From Sphingomonas sp. HMP6 (lineage in GTDB: Bacteria > Pseudomonadota > Alphaproteobacteria > Sphingomonadales > Sphingomonadaceae), in NCBI RefSeq assembly GCF_013374095.1, contig NZ_AP022672.1:310001-374000 (forward strand): a DNA stretch of 64,000 nucleotides, written 5' to 3'. Both the position numbers and the translations under genes were made by a program. The notes beneath the pieces are model-generated. The model searched no databases, had not been told where the DNA came from, and saw only the letters and a program-made list of their open reading frames with translations. Numbering within the stretch: the first letter of the stretch is position 1; each line of letters starts with the position of its first letter. Of the stretch, positions 8,736-17,576 are shown in pieces.

Positions 8736-9397
8736 GCCGTCATCAACCGATAGCCAATGCCACGCACCGTCTTGATCCGGTCGCGACCGACTTTGCGGCG
8801 TAGGCGCCCCATATGCACCTCGACGGTATTGGGATCGCGTTCGGCCTGAAGCGGGTAGAGGTGATCGAGGATGGCGGACTGACCGAGCACACGTCCGGCA
8901 TTGTAAATGAGCAGCGACAACAGGCGATATTCGGTGCCGGTTAAGTCGATCGCATCATCCCCGATGAACGCCTGTTTGAGCGCCGGATCAAGCGAGAGCG
9001 TGCCCACGCGCAGTCGGCTCGCGCTGTGCCCCGCCGCCCGCCGCGCCAGCGCGTGAAGCCGCGCCACCAGTTCCTCGATGCGCACTGGCTTGACGATGAA
9101 GTCATCGGCCCCCGCGTTCAGTCCCTCGACCTTGTCCTGCCAGCTGCCGCGCGCGGTGAGGATCAGAACCGGCGTTTTCAGACCACGCGCACGCAGCGAG
9201 CGGATCAGTTCCAGACCGCTCATGCCCGGCAGCCCCAGATCGACGACGAGAACGACGAAGCCGTCGAACGCAAAACTCTCGGCATCCTCGGCGGTGCCGA
9301 CGATTTCCGCGGTTATGCCATGGCGCGCCAGGCTGGCGGCCATGCGCGCGGCCAGTTCCACCTCATCCTCGACAATCAGTACCCGCAATCGGCTCAC
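8732..9397 (-). CDS. OmpR/PhoB-family response regulator
   Basis: A 221-residue regulator. The receiver domain (about 1-120) has the acidic pocket in VEDE, the phospho-acceptor Asp in VVDLGLPG and the Lys in VKPVRIEEL. The winged-helix DNA-binding domain (about 128-221) includes LTGTEYRLL and VEVHMGRLRRKVG and ends GIGYRL. It is coupled to the downstream kinase by a 4-base overlap. It starts 88 bp from the divergent efflux operon, and this gap carries an 11-bp-spaced direct repeat suited to an OmpR-type dimer. It probably activates the RND operon and its own transcription. Confidence 0.92.
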   Translation of the reverse strand: MSRLRVLIVEDEVELAARMAASLARHGITAEIVGTAEDAESFAFDGFVVLVVDLGLPGMSGLELIRSLRARGLKTPVLILTARGSWQDKVEGLNAGADDFIVKPVRIEELVARLHALARRAAGHSASRLRVGTLSLDPALKQAFIGDDAIDLTGTEYRLLSLLIYNAGRVLGQSAILDHLYPLQAERDPNTVEVHMGRLRRKVGRDRIKTVRGIGYRLMTA

Positions 9398-9436
9398 TCC
9401 CTGATTGCGGTCCTAGATCAACTTTCTGCCATTTAC

Positions 9437-9464
9437 CTGTCAATCTGACAGCTAATCGACAGCT
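9437..9464. promoter_or_regulatory. Candidate response-regulator binding site in the divergent promoter
   Basis: Between the divergent regulator and efflux genes lies the heptamer GACAGCT twice (9447-9453 and 9458-9464), with starts 11 bp apart. The upstream half also forms the palindrome CTGTCA-ATC-TGACAG at 9437-9451. Direct repeats spaced by 11 bp, about one helical turn, are the normal form of OmpR/PhoB-family sites. Confidence 0.5.
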
Positions 9465-9485
9465 TTCCGATCTAGGGCGACCGAC

Positions 9486-10625
9486 ATGAGGCAAAATCGC
9501 AACTTGATCGTGGCGGGGGTGGTTACGCTGGCTGCCGTCCTTGCCGGCATGTGGTGGGTTAACGCCCTGCCGATCGCCAATGGTGGGGACGGCGCAGCGC
9601 TGCCCGCCGCTGTCGCCACGTCTTCGCCCGGCGCTATCGCGCTGAGCGAAGATCAGATTGCCCGACTTGGCATCAGTCTCGCAACCGCGGCTCAAGCCGA
9701 TGTGGTGCCGCTGGCAAGCCTGCCGGCAATGATCGTGCCGCCGCCCAACGCGCGGGTGGCGGTTGCCGCGACCTTTGCCGGCGTCGTCACGCGGACTCTG
9801 GTAATTGAGGGGGAAGCGGTGCGGCGCGGTCAGCCGCTGGCGATCATCGCCAGCCGCGACGTGCTGATGATGGGGGCAGATCTGGCGCGCGCGCGGGCCC
9901 GACTGGGGTTCGCGCAGGCCAATGCAGGTCGCCTTGGCCAGCTCAGTCGGGAGGGCGTGATTGCGGGGTCGCGGGCGGACGAAGCGCATGCCGTGCTGCG
10001 CGAAGCGCAGGTCGATGTCTCCGAAAAGGGCAGAATCCTGGCACGCGCCAACGCGTCGGGCGGCGCGGGCACGTACACACTTATCGCGCCGATTTCCGGT
10101 CGCGTGACCACCGCTAGCCTGCAGGCAGGCAGCCCGGTCGATGGGACATCTGCTCCCTATGTCATCGACGCTGCCGATCGCTACGAAGTCGAGGCGCAGC
10201 TTCCCGAGCGGCTGATCGGTTCGGTGAAGCCGGGCATGGCAATCCGGCTGGGTGAAAGCATCAGCGGCACTGTGACCTCGGTCGGCGCGACGCTCGATCC
10301 GATGACCCGATCGTCAATGCTGAAGGCAACGATCGCGGGAGGGACGACCCCGGGACAGGGGGCGATGGCGGCAGGCAGAGCGACGACGATCGTGGTGTTC
10401 GCTCCGGCGCCTGCGGGAGCGGTGGTCGTCCCGGTTGCAGCGGTGACGAGCACAAATGGCGGTGACGTGGTTTTCGTCCGCACGTCCGCCGGCTTCGCCA
10501 GTCGAAGCATCGTCAGGGGCGGCAGCAGCGGCGGCAGCGCCGTAATCCTGTCTGGCCTTGCCCGTGGCGACCGGGTGGCCATCTCCGGCACGAGCGAGCT
10601 GAAATCGCTCGCCGTCGGCCGGTAG
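9486..10625 (+). CDS. RND efflux periplasmic adaptor (CzcB/CusB type)
   Basis: A 379-residue membrane-fusion protein. One N-terminal membrane anchor (about residues 8-28) is followed by a short linker, a lipoyl-like half (VVTRTLVIEGEAVRRGQPLAII), a helical hairpin (about 120-190), the second lipoyl half (YTLIAPISGRVT) and beta-barrel and membrane-proximal domains. It bridges the pump encoded 10 bp downstream with the outer-membrane factor at 13999. No long His- or Met-rich metal-binding extension is visible, so the metal is not apparent. First gene of a four-gene operon that diverges from its two-component system. Confidence 0.88.
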   Translation: MRQNRNLIVAGVVTLAAVLAGMWWVNALPIANGGDGAALPAAVATSSPGAIALSEDQIARLGISLATAAQADVVPLASLPAMIVPPPNARVAVAATFAGVVTRTLVIEGEAVRRGQPLAIIASRDVLMMGADLARARARLGFAQANAGRLGQLSREGVIAGSRADEAHAVLREAQVDVSEKGRILARANASGGAGTYTLIAPISGRVTTASLQAGSPVDGTSAPYVIDAADRYEVEAQLPERLIGSVKPGMAIRLGESISGTVTSVGATLDPMTRSSMLKATIAGGTTPGQGAMAAGRATTIVVFAPAPAGAVVVPVAAVTSTNGGDVVFVRTSAGFASRSIVRGGSSGGSAVILSGLARGDRVAISGTSELKSLAVGR

Positions 10626-10635
10626 CGCGACCGCC

Positions 10636-13600
10636 ATGCTCCGTTCCCTCGTCGCGACCTCGCTGTCGTATCGCTTGCTCGTCCTCGTCATGGCAGTGCT
10701 GGTTGCCTTGCTTGGCGTGCTCGCGTTCCGCAGCCTGCCGGTAGATGCTTATCCCGATATCGCGCAAACCCAGGTCAAGATGATCCTGAAGGCACCGGGC
10801 ATGACGCCGGAGGAGGTCGAAAGCCGCGTGATCACGCCCATCGAGCGTGAAATGCTGGGCATTCCCAAGCAGGCCATTCTGCGCTCGACCGCGAAGTATG
10901 CGATTGCCGATATCACGATCGACTTCGCCGACGGGACGGACATTTACTGGGCGCGCCAACAGGTGGCCGAACGGTTGACCGGCGCGCTCGCTGAAATGCC
11001 GGCGTCGGTTAGCGGAGGCCTCGCGCCGATATCGACCCCTTTGTCCGAAATCTTCATGTTCACGATCGACGGGCCACTGGACCTGACAGCCAAGCGCGAT
11101 CTGCTCGACTGGACGATCCGCCCGGCGCTGCGCACGGTGCCGGGCGTGGCCGACGTCAATTCGCTCGGCGGGTTCGTCAGGACGTTCGAAGTCCGCCCCG
11201 ATCCGGTCGCGCTCGCGAGTGCAGGCTTCACCATTGCCGACATGCGCAGCGCGATCGACACCGGCAACCGAAACGATGGTGCGGGTCGGCTCGGCCAGGG
11301 CGAAGAGGCGCTCATCGTGCGTGCGGTCGGCGCGGTGCAGTCGATCGACGATCTCAAGATGCTGGTGCTCGCCAATCGCGCGGGCAAGGTCGTGCGGCTC
11401 GGCGATGTCGCGACGGTGTCGATGGGAAGCCTGACCCGCTATGGCGCGGTGACGAAGGATGGCGAAGGTGAGGCGGTCGAGGGCCTCGTGATCGCGCTGC
11501 GCGGCGCGGATTCGCGGCGCGTGGTCGAAGGCGTGCAGGCGCGCCTCGATGACCTGCGCAAGTCACTGCCGCCGGGCACATCGGTCAAGGTCTTCTACGA
11601 TCGGTCCGATCTGATCGGGCGCGCCATCGGGACGGTCGAGGAAGCGCTGCTCGAGGCGACGGTGCTGGTCGTCATTCTGCTGATCGTGTTCCTAGGCGAT
11701 TGGCGCGCGGCGGCGATCGTGGCGGTGGTGTTGCCAATGGCAGCGCTGATCACCTTCTTGCTGATGCGCGGTGTCGGGCTGACCGCCAATCTGATGAGCC
11801 TCGGCGGACTCGCCATTGCGCTGGGGATGCTGGTCGATGGTGCGGTGGTTGTCGTCGAGAATATCGTCGAGCGACTGAACAGCGATCCGGACGACGGGCG
11901 CCCGCGCCTCAACGCTGTCTTCCGCGCGACCAACGATGTGATCGTGCCCGTGTCCGCCGGTATCATCATCATCGCGCTCGTCTTCCTGCCGCTGCTTTCG
12001 CTCGAGGGGCTGGAAGGAAAGTTGTTCGCGCCGGTCGCGCTGACGATCGTGTTTGCGCTGGTGGGGTCGTTGCTGCTGGCGCTTACGCTGGTGCCGGTAT
12101 TGGCCTCCTATGGCCTGAAGAGCGCGCATCACGGCGAACCGTGGATCATGCGCCAACTCGCACCGCGCTACCACGCGCTGCTCGAAGGGGCCTTTGCCAG
12201 CAAGCGCCTGGTCTACGGTCTCGCCGGGGTCGGGCTGGTACTCGCGGGCGTCGCCTATACGGCAGTCGGCAAGACCTTCATGCCCAATATGGACGAGGGA
12301 TCGGTGATTATGCAGCTGACCAAGCTGCCGTCGATCGGCCTTGATCGCTCGCTGCAGGACGATCTGGCCGTGCAGCGCGCGGTGCTGGCGGCGGTGCCCG
12401 AAGTGTCGAGCTTCATTGCCCGCACCGGATCGGACGAGCTTGGCCTCGATCCCATGGGCCTCAACGAAACTGACGGCTTCATGACCCTGAAACCACGGTC
12501 GCAGTGGCGCGGCGACAAGGAGCTGATCATCAACGATCTGCGCAAGACGATGGAAGCGTTGCCGGGCATTTCGCCGAGCTTCACGCAGCCGATCGAGATG
12601 CGCGTTTCGGAAATGCTCACCGGCGCGCGCGGCGATCTCGCGGTCAAGATCTTCGGGCCCGATCTCAAGACCTTGTCGAGCCTGGCCGGGCAAGTGAAGG
12701 CCGAGCTGTCAAAAGTGCGCGGCGCTTCCGAAGTGATGACCGTTGCCAACGACAATGTTGGATATCTCCAGCTCGATATCGATCGGCTGGCGGCGGGGCG
12801 CGCCGGAATGCCGATCGGCGATATGGAAGATGCCATGCGCGCGCAGCTCGAGGGGATGCCGGCGGGCGTCGTCGCCGATGGGCAAAAGCGCGTGCCGATC
12901 ATGATCCGCGGCGACAATGTCATTCGCAACGACCCGGCGCTGTTCACCGACCTGCAATTGCGGACCCCAGCGGGCACGCTCGCTCGGGTGAGCGACATGG
13001 CGCGCGTCAGCCGCATCGAGGGGCCGGTCAAGGTGTCGCACGAAAACGGCTCGCGCTTCGCGCTGGTGCAGGCGTTCGTCTCTGGCCGCGATCTGGTCGG
13101 CTATGTCGAAGAAGCAAAGACGAACGTTGCCGCCAAGGTGGTGCTGCCGGCGGGTTACACGCTCGTATGGGGCGGGCAGTTTGAAAACCAGCAACGCGCG
13201 TCGGCGCGACTGTTGCTGGTAGTGCCGGTTGCGTTGCTGCTGATCTTTTTTGTGCTCTATGCGACGTTGCGTTCGGTCAGGGCCGCAGTGCTGATCCTGC
13301 TGAACATCCCCTTTGCGCTGGTCGGCGGCATCGTCTCGTTGTGGGTGTCGGGATCCTATCTATCGGTGCCGGCCGCCGTTGGTTTCATCGCGTTGCTGGG
13401 CATCGCCGTGCTTAACGGGCTCGTCCTCGTCGCCTATTTTCGGCAGCTGCGCGACGCGGGGCTGAGCATGGCCGAAAGCGTGCGGCGCGGCGCCGAGCGG
13501 CGGCTGCGCCCGGTGTTGATGACGGCGGCGATCACCGCCTTCGGACTGGTGCCCCTGCTCTTTGCGACGGGGCCGGGATCGGAAATCCAGCAACCCCTGG

Positions 13601-13710
13601 CGATCGTCGTGATCGGCGGGTTGATCACATCGACTCTGTTGACCCTAGTTCTGCTGCCAATCCTCTTCGAACGTTTCGGCGAAGCCCGCTCGACGGTGAC
13701 GCATGGCTGA
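10636..13710 (+). CDS. CzcA/CusA-family RND metal efflux pump
   Basis: A 1024-residue inner-membrane proton antiporter with the standard plan: TM1, a large periplasmic loop with PDIAQTQV, TM2-6, a second loop, TM7-12. The fourth transmembrane segment reads AIALGMLVDGAVVVVEN. The Asp and the Glu used for proton relay are present, but the extra Asp that precedes them in divalent-cation CzcA (DFG at that point) is replaced by Ala, as in CusA-type pumps. The pore-domain segment DPMGLNETDGF resembles CzcA more than CusA. Substrate class is therefore ambiguous. Its stop overlaps the DUF3240 gene by 8 bp. Confidence 0.9.
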   Translation: MLRSLVATSLSYRLLVLVMAVLVALLGVLAFRSLPVDAYPDIAQTQVKMILKAPGMTPEEVESRVITPIEREMLGIPKQAILRSTAKYAIADITIDFADGTDIYWARQQVAERLTGALAEMPASVSGGLAPISTPLSEIFMFTIDGPLDLTAKRDLLDWTIRPALRTVPGVADVNSLGGFVRTFEVRPDPVALASAGFTIADMRSAIDTGNRNDGAGRLGQGEEALIVRAVGAVQSIDDLKMLVLANRAGKVVRLGDVATVSMGSLTRYGAVTKDGEGEAVEGLVIALRGADSRRVVEGVQARLDDLRKSLPPGTSVKVFYDRSDLIGRAIGTVEEALLEATVLVVILLIVFLGDWRAAAIVAVVLPMAALITFLLMRGVGLTANLMSLGGLAIALGMLVDGAVVVVENIVERLNSDPDDGRPRLNAVFRATNDVIVPVSAGIIIIALVFLPLLSLEGLEGKLFAPVALTIVFALVGSLLLALTLVPVLASYGLKSAHHGEPWIMRQLAPRYHALLEGAFASKRLVYGLAGVGLVLAGVAYTAVGKTFMPNMDEGSVIMQLTKLPSIGLDRSLQDDLAVQRAVLAAVPEVSSFIARTGSDELGLDPMGLNETDGFMTLKPRSQWRGDKELIINDLRKTMEALPGISPSFTQPIEMRVSEMLTGARGDLAVKIFGPDLKTLSSLAGQVKAELSKVRGASEVMTVANDNVGYLQLDIDRLAAGRAGMPIGDMEDAMRAQLEGMPAGVVADGQKRVPIMIRGDNVIRNDPALFTDLQLRTPAGTLARVSDMARVSRIEGPVKVSHENGSRFALVQAFVSGRDLVGYVEEAKTNVAAKVVLPAGYTLVWGGQFENQQRASARLLLVVPVALLLIFFVLYATLRSVRAAVLILLNIPFALVGGIVSLWVSGSYLSVPAAVGFIALLGIAVLNGLVLVAYFRQLRDAGLSMAESVRRGAERRLRPVLMTAAITAFGLVPLLFATGPGSEIQQPLAIVVIGGLITSTLLTLVLLPILFERFGEARSTVTHG

Positions 13711-14002
13711 CCTTTTCGTCACCTTTTACTGCGCGAAGGGCGATCTGGACGCTCTCGTGGCCGTCCTTCGCACCGAAACCGGTGCGCCCGTTCATGTCGC
13801 GTACGAACAGGTGTTCGGTCACGATTTCGGCGATGCCCGCACCGCCGAACAGGTTCGCGGCAGCATGGACCGAGCCGCTGTCACCGTGATCGCCTCCGCA
13901 ACGGCGCTAGATGGGCTCGTCGCGGCGGTAACTGCGGCACGCCGCACGATGCCGGTGCGGTGGCACGCGATCGCGCTGGCGGCGCGCGGGAGGATTGAAT
14001 GA
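13703..14002 (+). CDS. DUF3240-like small protein of the efflux operon
   Basis: A 99-residue soluble protein without signal peptide or membrane helix, shaped like a ferredoxin-fold PII-type regulator (beta-alpha-beta units at about 4-40 and 58-95). Proteins of the DUF3240 family are commonly encoded directly after CzcA-type pumps. Here the gene overlaps the pump gene by 8 bp and the TolC gene by 4 bp (ATGA), which indicates tight translational coupling. Function is unknown; regulation or fine-tuning of the pump is an inference from context. Family assignment is by length, position and overall pattern only. Confidence 0.6.
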   Translation: MADLFVTFYCAKGDLDALVAVLRTETGAPVHVAYEQVFGHDFGDARTAEQVRGSMDRAAVTVIASATALDGLVAAVTAARRTMPVRWHAIALAARGRIE

Positions 14003-15249
14003 TGATGTCGCTCAGGCTGGTGCTGCTTCTTACCTCCAGCGCCCTCATTGCCGCGCCGGCGTTTGCCGAAAGGAACGATTTGCCCCCGCCCGAGGCGGTG
14101 GCTCAGGCGCTCGACAATGCTCCGGCCGTCCGCGCTTCGGTGGCACGGATCGATTCCGCCAAGGCTTCGGAGAATGCCCTGCGCGCTGGCCCCTATGAGG
14201 TCACGGTCAGCGCCAGTGCCATTCGTCGATCGGTTACCCGGGAGCGTGACTATGCGGAGTTCGACGCCACCGTATCGCGCCCGTTCCGGCTGCCGGGCAA
14301 GGCGCGGCTTGACCGGTCGGCGGGTGCGCTCGGGGTGGAAGTCGCGTCGAACAATGCCGAGGATGCGCGGCACCAAGCCGCCTTGATGCTGTCTGGCCTG
14401 TGGCATGATTGGCTGCTGGCATCGGCGCTGTACCGGAACGATCAGCTGAACATAACCTATAATCAGCAGGCGCTTGCCGCCGTGAAGCGTCGGATGGCGC
14501 TGCGCGATGCCGCCGCGCTCGACGTCGATCAGACGCAGTCGGTATTGTCGCAAGCGCAGGCGCAAGCCGCGCAATCGCTGAGCGCGGTCAAACGGGCACG
14601 GCTGGCGCTGGCGACCGAGTTTCCGCAGATTCCTCTGAGCAATGCTGCGCCCGATCTTGCGCCGCCCGAAATGCCCGAAGAGCGGTTGCAGACGCTGCGC
14701 AATCTCGTGCTGGGACGCAGCCACGAGATCCGCGCGGCGGACCGCGAAGCGCAGCGTCTGGCGGTGGTTGCACGGCGCGCGAAGCTCGATCGGGTCGCTG
14801 ATCCATCGTTCGGGGTCCGCCTGTTTAGCGAGCGCGATGGCCTCGAGCGGGGAGCGGGGATCGTCGCCTCGATGCCGTTCGGCGGCAGCCACCGGCGCGC
14901 GCTTGCCGACCGGGCATCGTCCGAGGCCAGTGCCGCGCTCATCGATGTGGAACGCATCCGCCGGTCGATCACCGTCATCGCCGACACCGACATGAGTGAC
15001 GGCGCGGCCCTGTTCGACGCCTGGTGCGCTAGTCGTGACGCCGCCACCAGCGCCGCCGCCGCTGCAGCGCGGACCGCTCGGGGCTACACGGTGGGCGTAA
15101 TCGACCTGAGCGACGTGCTTTACGCGCAACGTCAGGCCAATGATGCCCGGCGCACGGAAATCGCCGCGCGGGCTGAGGCGGCCCGGGCCCTGTTCAGGCT
15201 GCGGATCGACTCGCATACGATCTGGACACCAGGCGGCGAAGCGGAGTGA
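13999..15249 (+). CDS. TolC-family outer-membrane efflux protein
   Basis: A 416-residue protein with a Sec signal (hydrophobic core VLLLTSSALIAAPAFA, cleavage near residue 22). Two long helical repeats follow, rich in Ala, Arg and Glu. The segment DAAALDVDQTQSVLSQAQAQ in repeat 1 and its counterpart GVIDLSDVLYAQRQAND in repeat 2 mark the TolC hairpins. It should form the outer-membrane channel of the tripartite pump with the two upstream products. The start ATG overlaps the preceding TGA. It ends the plus-strand operon. Confidence 0.85.
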   Translation: MMMSLRLVLLLTSSALIAAPAFAERNDLPPPEAVAQALDNAPAVRASVARIDSAKASENALRAGPYEVTVSASAIRRSVTRERDYAEFDATVSRPFRLPGKARLDRSAGALGVEVASNNAEDARHQAALMLSGLWHDWLLASALYRNDQLNITYNQQALAAVKRRMALRDAAALDVDQTQSVLSQAQAQAAQSLSAVKRARLALATEFPQIPLSNAAPDLAPPEMPEERLQTLRNLVLGRSHEIRAADREAQRLAVVARRAKLDRVADPSFGVRLFSERDGLERGAGIVASMPFGGSHRRALADRASSEASAALIDVERIRRSITVIADTDMSDGAALFDAWCASRDAATSAAAAAARTARGYTVGVIDLSDVLYAQRQANDARRTEIAARAEAARALFRLRIDSHTIWTPGGEAE

Positions 15250-15255
15250 GGCAAA

Positions 15256-15520
15256 TTAGGGGATCTCCGACCTGCCAATATACGGCAACGACCACGATCT
15301 AACGGGCTCGGTATCGGCTTGTCTTCTCGACCCTCGCTCCCTCGCCAGAGCCGCTGTGGTGGTAGCGGGCTGGTGCTCGTGGCAGCTGAAGCAGATGTAG
15401 CGGCCGACGTCCCCGCTTGCGACAGGTCGCGCACGATGCGTTGTGCGGTCCGGTCAACGCAAAGAACCCGGCATGGTCGAAGGTCGCTGGTAATTCGGCA
15501 GCTCTGCGGTTTGGCAACGA
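15256..15520 (-). pseudogene. c-type cytochrome-like protein, frameshifted remnant
   Basis: On the minus strand, one frame reads AAELPATFDHAGFFALTG and then PHNASCATC followed by Arg. After a one-base shift inside AAGCGGGGACGTC, a second frame reads GDVGRYICFSCHEHQPA. Together they form the C-terminal double heme-motif region of a secreted cytochrome family (CxxCH ... CxxCHEH), with the first heme His changed to Arg and the frame broken between the motifs. Neither piece has a plausible start, and the 5' part runs into the kinase stop at 15549. It is a dead fragment at the meeting point of the two efflux operons. Confidence 0.55.
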
Positions 15521-15548
15521 TAGCGCACTGGCCGGGGCTGCAATCGGG

Positions 15549-16898
15549 TCAACCGGGCAATTCAACCGTTACACAAAAGCCGGGCGGCGGAGTGATACGC
15601 ACATGAGCCCGATGCGCCGCTGCAATCGCGGCGACCAATGCGAGACCCAGGCCATGGCCCGATGTCGTGCGGCTTCTTTCATCACGGGTGAACCGCTCGA
15701 ACAGTTTAGTGACGTCGCCCTGAACGCCGGGACCGTCGTCAGCAACCACAAGGTCAATATTGTTCGCACCAATGCGCTTCAGCGAGACCGTGACGATCGT
15801 ACCCGACGGCGTATGAGCCAGTGCGTTGTCGAGAAGGTTGGTAAGGAGCTGTTGTAGCAAGCGGCGATCACCGGCCAGAACCAGATCAGCCGAAATGTCG
15901 GTGACCAGAATGTGACCGCCGGCTTCCATATCGGGGCGATAGGTTTCGACGATCCCTTCTACGAGATGGCTGAGCGCAACCTCGCCAAACGGCACCCGAG
16001 CTCCCAGGCCTTCGACCTCTGCGATGCGGAGCAGGGCAGCAAAGATGTCCAGCAGTTCGCGCGATTGCACCCGGGCTGCTTCGATCGCGCTCAACTGGAC
16101 GGCGCGATCTACGCTGCTCAGGGCTTCGTCTAATCGATTGTGGAGACGGGTGAGAGGCGTGCGCAAATCGTGCGCCACGTCACTCGAGACCTGACGCAGA
16201 TTGTCCATGAGGACGCCAATACGATCGAGCATGCGATTGAGCGTTGCGGCGACGTGATCGAATTCATCTCCCTGGCCTGTCATCGGCATTCGCTGGGTCA
16301 GATCACCGTCGATGATGGCGAGCGCCGTGCGGTCGATCCGGGCGAGGCGTGCACGGGTCACCGCACCGACAATCCATGCGGCACCGATGCCGAGCGCCAA
16401 GATCGCCCCGAAGGCGCCGGCGAACAGGCGGATCATCGTCGCGTCCATTTCGTCGATGACCGTGCGATCTGCCGCAACGAGCAGGCGGTGGCCCCCGGGC
16501 AACCGTGTGGTTAGAGACTGTGCGATCCGCCGCTCGCGATCACGGGTGTAGGGGAGTAGTTCGACATAGCCCGGTTCGCTCGGCACCGACGCATCGAGCC
16601 TTCCAGCGACGCGACGGCCGGCTGCATCAACGAGCCGATATTCCAGGCTCGCCGTACTCCGGGCCGCATCGCGCCTGGCTATCGCTTTGGCAACGCCGCT
16701 GGGGCCATCATCGCCTTCGTCGATTAGGGCAGCGGTTTCTGCGGCGATGCGGTGGTCGAGCTGCTTTTCAAGCTCTTCATGGACGACGCCAAATGCGATT
16801 GCACCCACGAGGAGCGTTGCAAGACCGAACCCAATCGCGACGAGTGCGACCAGGCCGAATGTTGTCCGCCACCAGCGTTTCGCCAACGATACCGGCAT
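15549..16898 (-). CDS. Sensor histidine kinase of the second metal efflux operon
   Basis: A 449-residue kinase with TM1 at about 12-38 and TM2 at about 155-178 around a periplasmic domain of about 115 residues, then a HAMP domain (IDGDLTQRMPM). The H-box is SSDVAHDLRTPLTRL, the N-box NLLDNALAHTP, and the ATP-binding motifs DDGPGVQ and GHGLGLALV, all intact. Its ATG shares one base with the upstream regulator stop (TAATG). It is the last gene of a five-gene minus-strand operon that starts at the adaptor at 23043, so it probably senses the metal or stress relieved by that pump. Confidence 0.88.
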   Translation of the reverse strand: MPVSLAKRWWRTTFGLVALVAIGFGLATLLVGAIAFGVVHEELEKQLDHRIAAETAALIDEGDDGPSGVAKAIARRDAARSTASLEYRLVDAAGRRVAGRLDASVPSEPGYVELLPYTRDRERRIAQSLTTRLPGGHRLLVAADRTVIDEMDATMIRLFAGAFGAILALGIGAAWIVGAVTRARLARIDRTALAIIDGDLTQRMPMTGQGDEFDHVAATLNRMLDRIGVLMDNLRQVSSDVAHDLRTPLTRLHNRLDEALSSVDRAVQLSAIEAARVQSRELLDIFAALLRIAEVEGLGARVPFGEVALSHLVEGIVETYRPDMEAGGHILVTDISADLVLAGDRRLLQQLLTNLLDNALAHTPSGTIVTVSLKRIGANNIDLVVADDGPGVQGDVTKLFERFTRDERSRTTSGHGLGLALVAAIAAAHRAHVRITPPPGFCVTVELPG

Positions 16899-17572
16899 TA
16901 TGCCTCGCGGATCATATAGCCAGCACCGCGAACCGTCTCGATCGCGTCGGTATCGAACCCGGCATTAAGCTTCGAGCGCAGTCGGCTGAGGTGCGTCTCG
17001 ACGATATTGGTCTTGGGATCAAAATCGAAGTCCCATACCCTCTCCAGTAGCATCGTCCGCGTCATCACGCGGCCGGGATAGCGCATCAGCTCGGCGAGCA
17101 GCGCGAATTCGCGCGGTTGCAGAGTGACGCGCTGCCCGGCGCGCATCACCGTGCGGCGATGGAGATCAAGGACGATGTCCGCGACCGACAGTCGTGCCGA
17201 CTCTACGGCTGCGACCGGGCGGCGGCCAAGCGCCTGAAGCCGCGCAGCAAGCTCGGTAAACGCAAACGGTTTGACCAAATAATCGTCGGCACCGCCTTCT
17301 AACCCTTCAACCCTGTCGGCGATGCCGCCGACCGCCGTCAGCATCAGGACCGGCGCGGTACTGCCCGCTGCGCGCAACGCCTTGACCAGCGATAGACCGT
17401 CTAGCCCAGGCAGCATCCTGTCGATCACCAGTGCGTCGAAGCTACCCTCCGTTGCCAGGAACAGCCCGTCGCGGCCGTCCGGACTGGTGACGACATGGTG
17501 CCCGAGTTCGCTCAGGCCGCGTGCGACGAATCGACTGGTGTCTACGTCGTCCTCGACGATCAGGATGCGCAT
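16898..17572 (-). CDS. OmpR-family response regulator of the second efflux operon
   Basis: A 224-residue regulator. The start at 17572 (MRILIVEDD) is chosen because the receiver fold begins there, and a longer frame upstream would overlap the efflux gene. The acidic pair VEDD, the phospho-acceptor Asp in VIDRMLPGLDG and Lys in VKPFAFTEL are present. The winged-helix C-terminus includes LQPREFALLAEL and VETHLSRLRSKLN. It lies four bases after the outer-membrane factor stop and is coupled to the kinase gene. This layout, with the two-component system at the end of the pump operon, differs from the first module, where it is divergent. Confidence 0.92.
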   Translation of the reverse strand: MRILIVEDDVDTSRFVARGLSELGHHVVTSPDGRDGLFLATEGSFDALVIDRMLPGLDGLSLVKALRAAGSTAPVLMLTAVGGIADRVEGLEGGADDYLVKPFAFTELAARLQALGRRPVAAVESARLSVADIVLDLHRRTVMRAGQRVTLQPREFALLAELMRYPGRVMTRTMLLERVWDFDFDPKTNIVETHLSRLRSKLNAGFDTDAIETVRGAGYMIREA

Positions 17573-17576
17573 GGCG

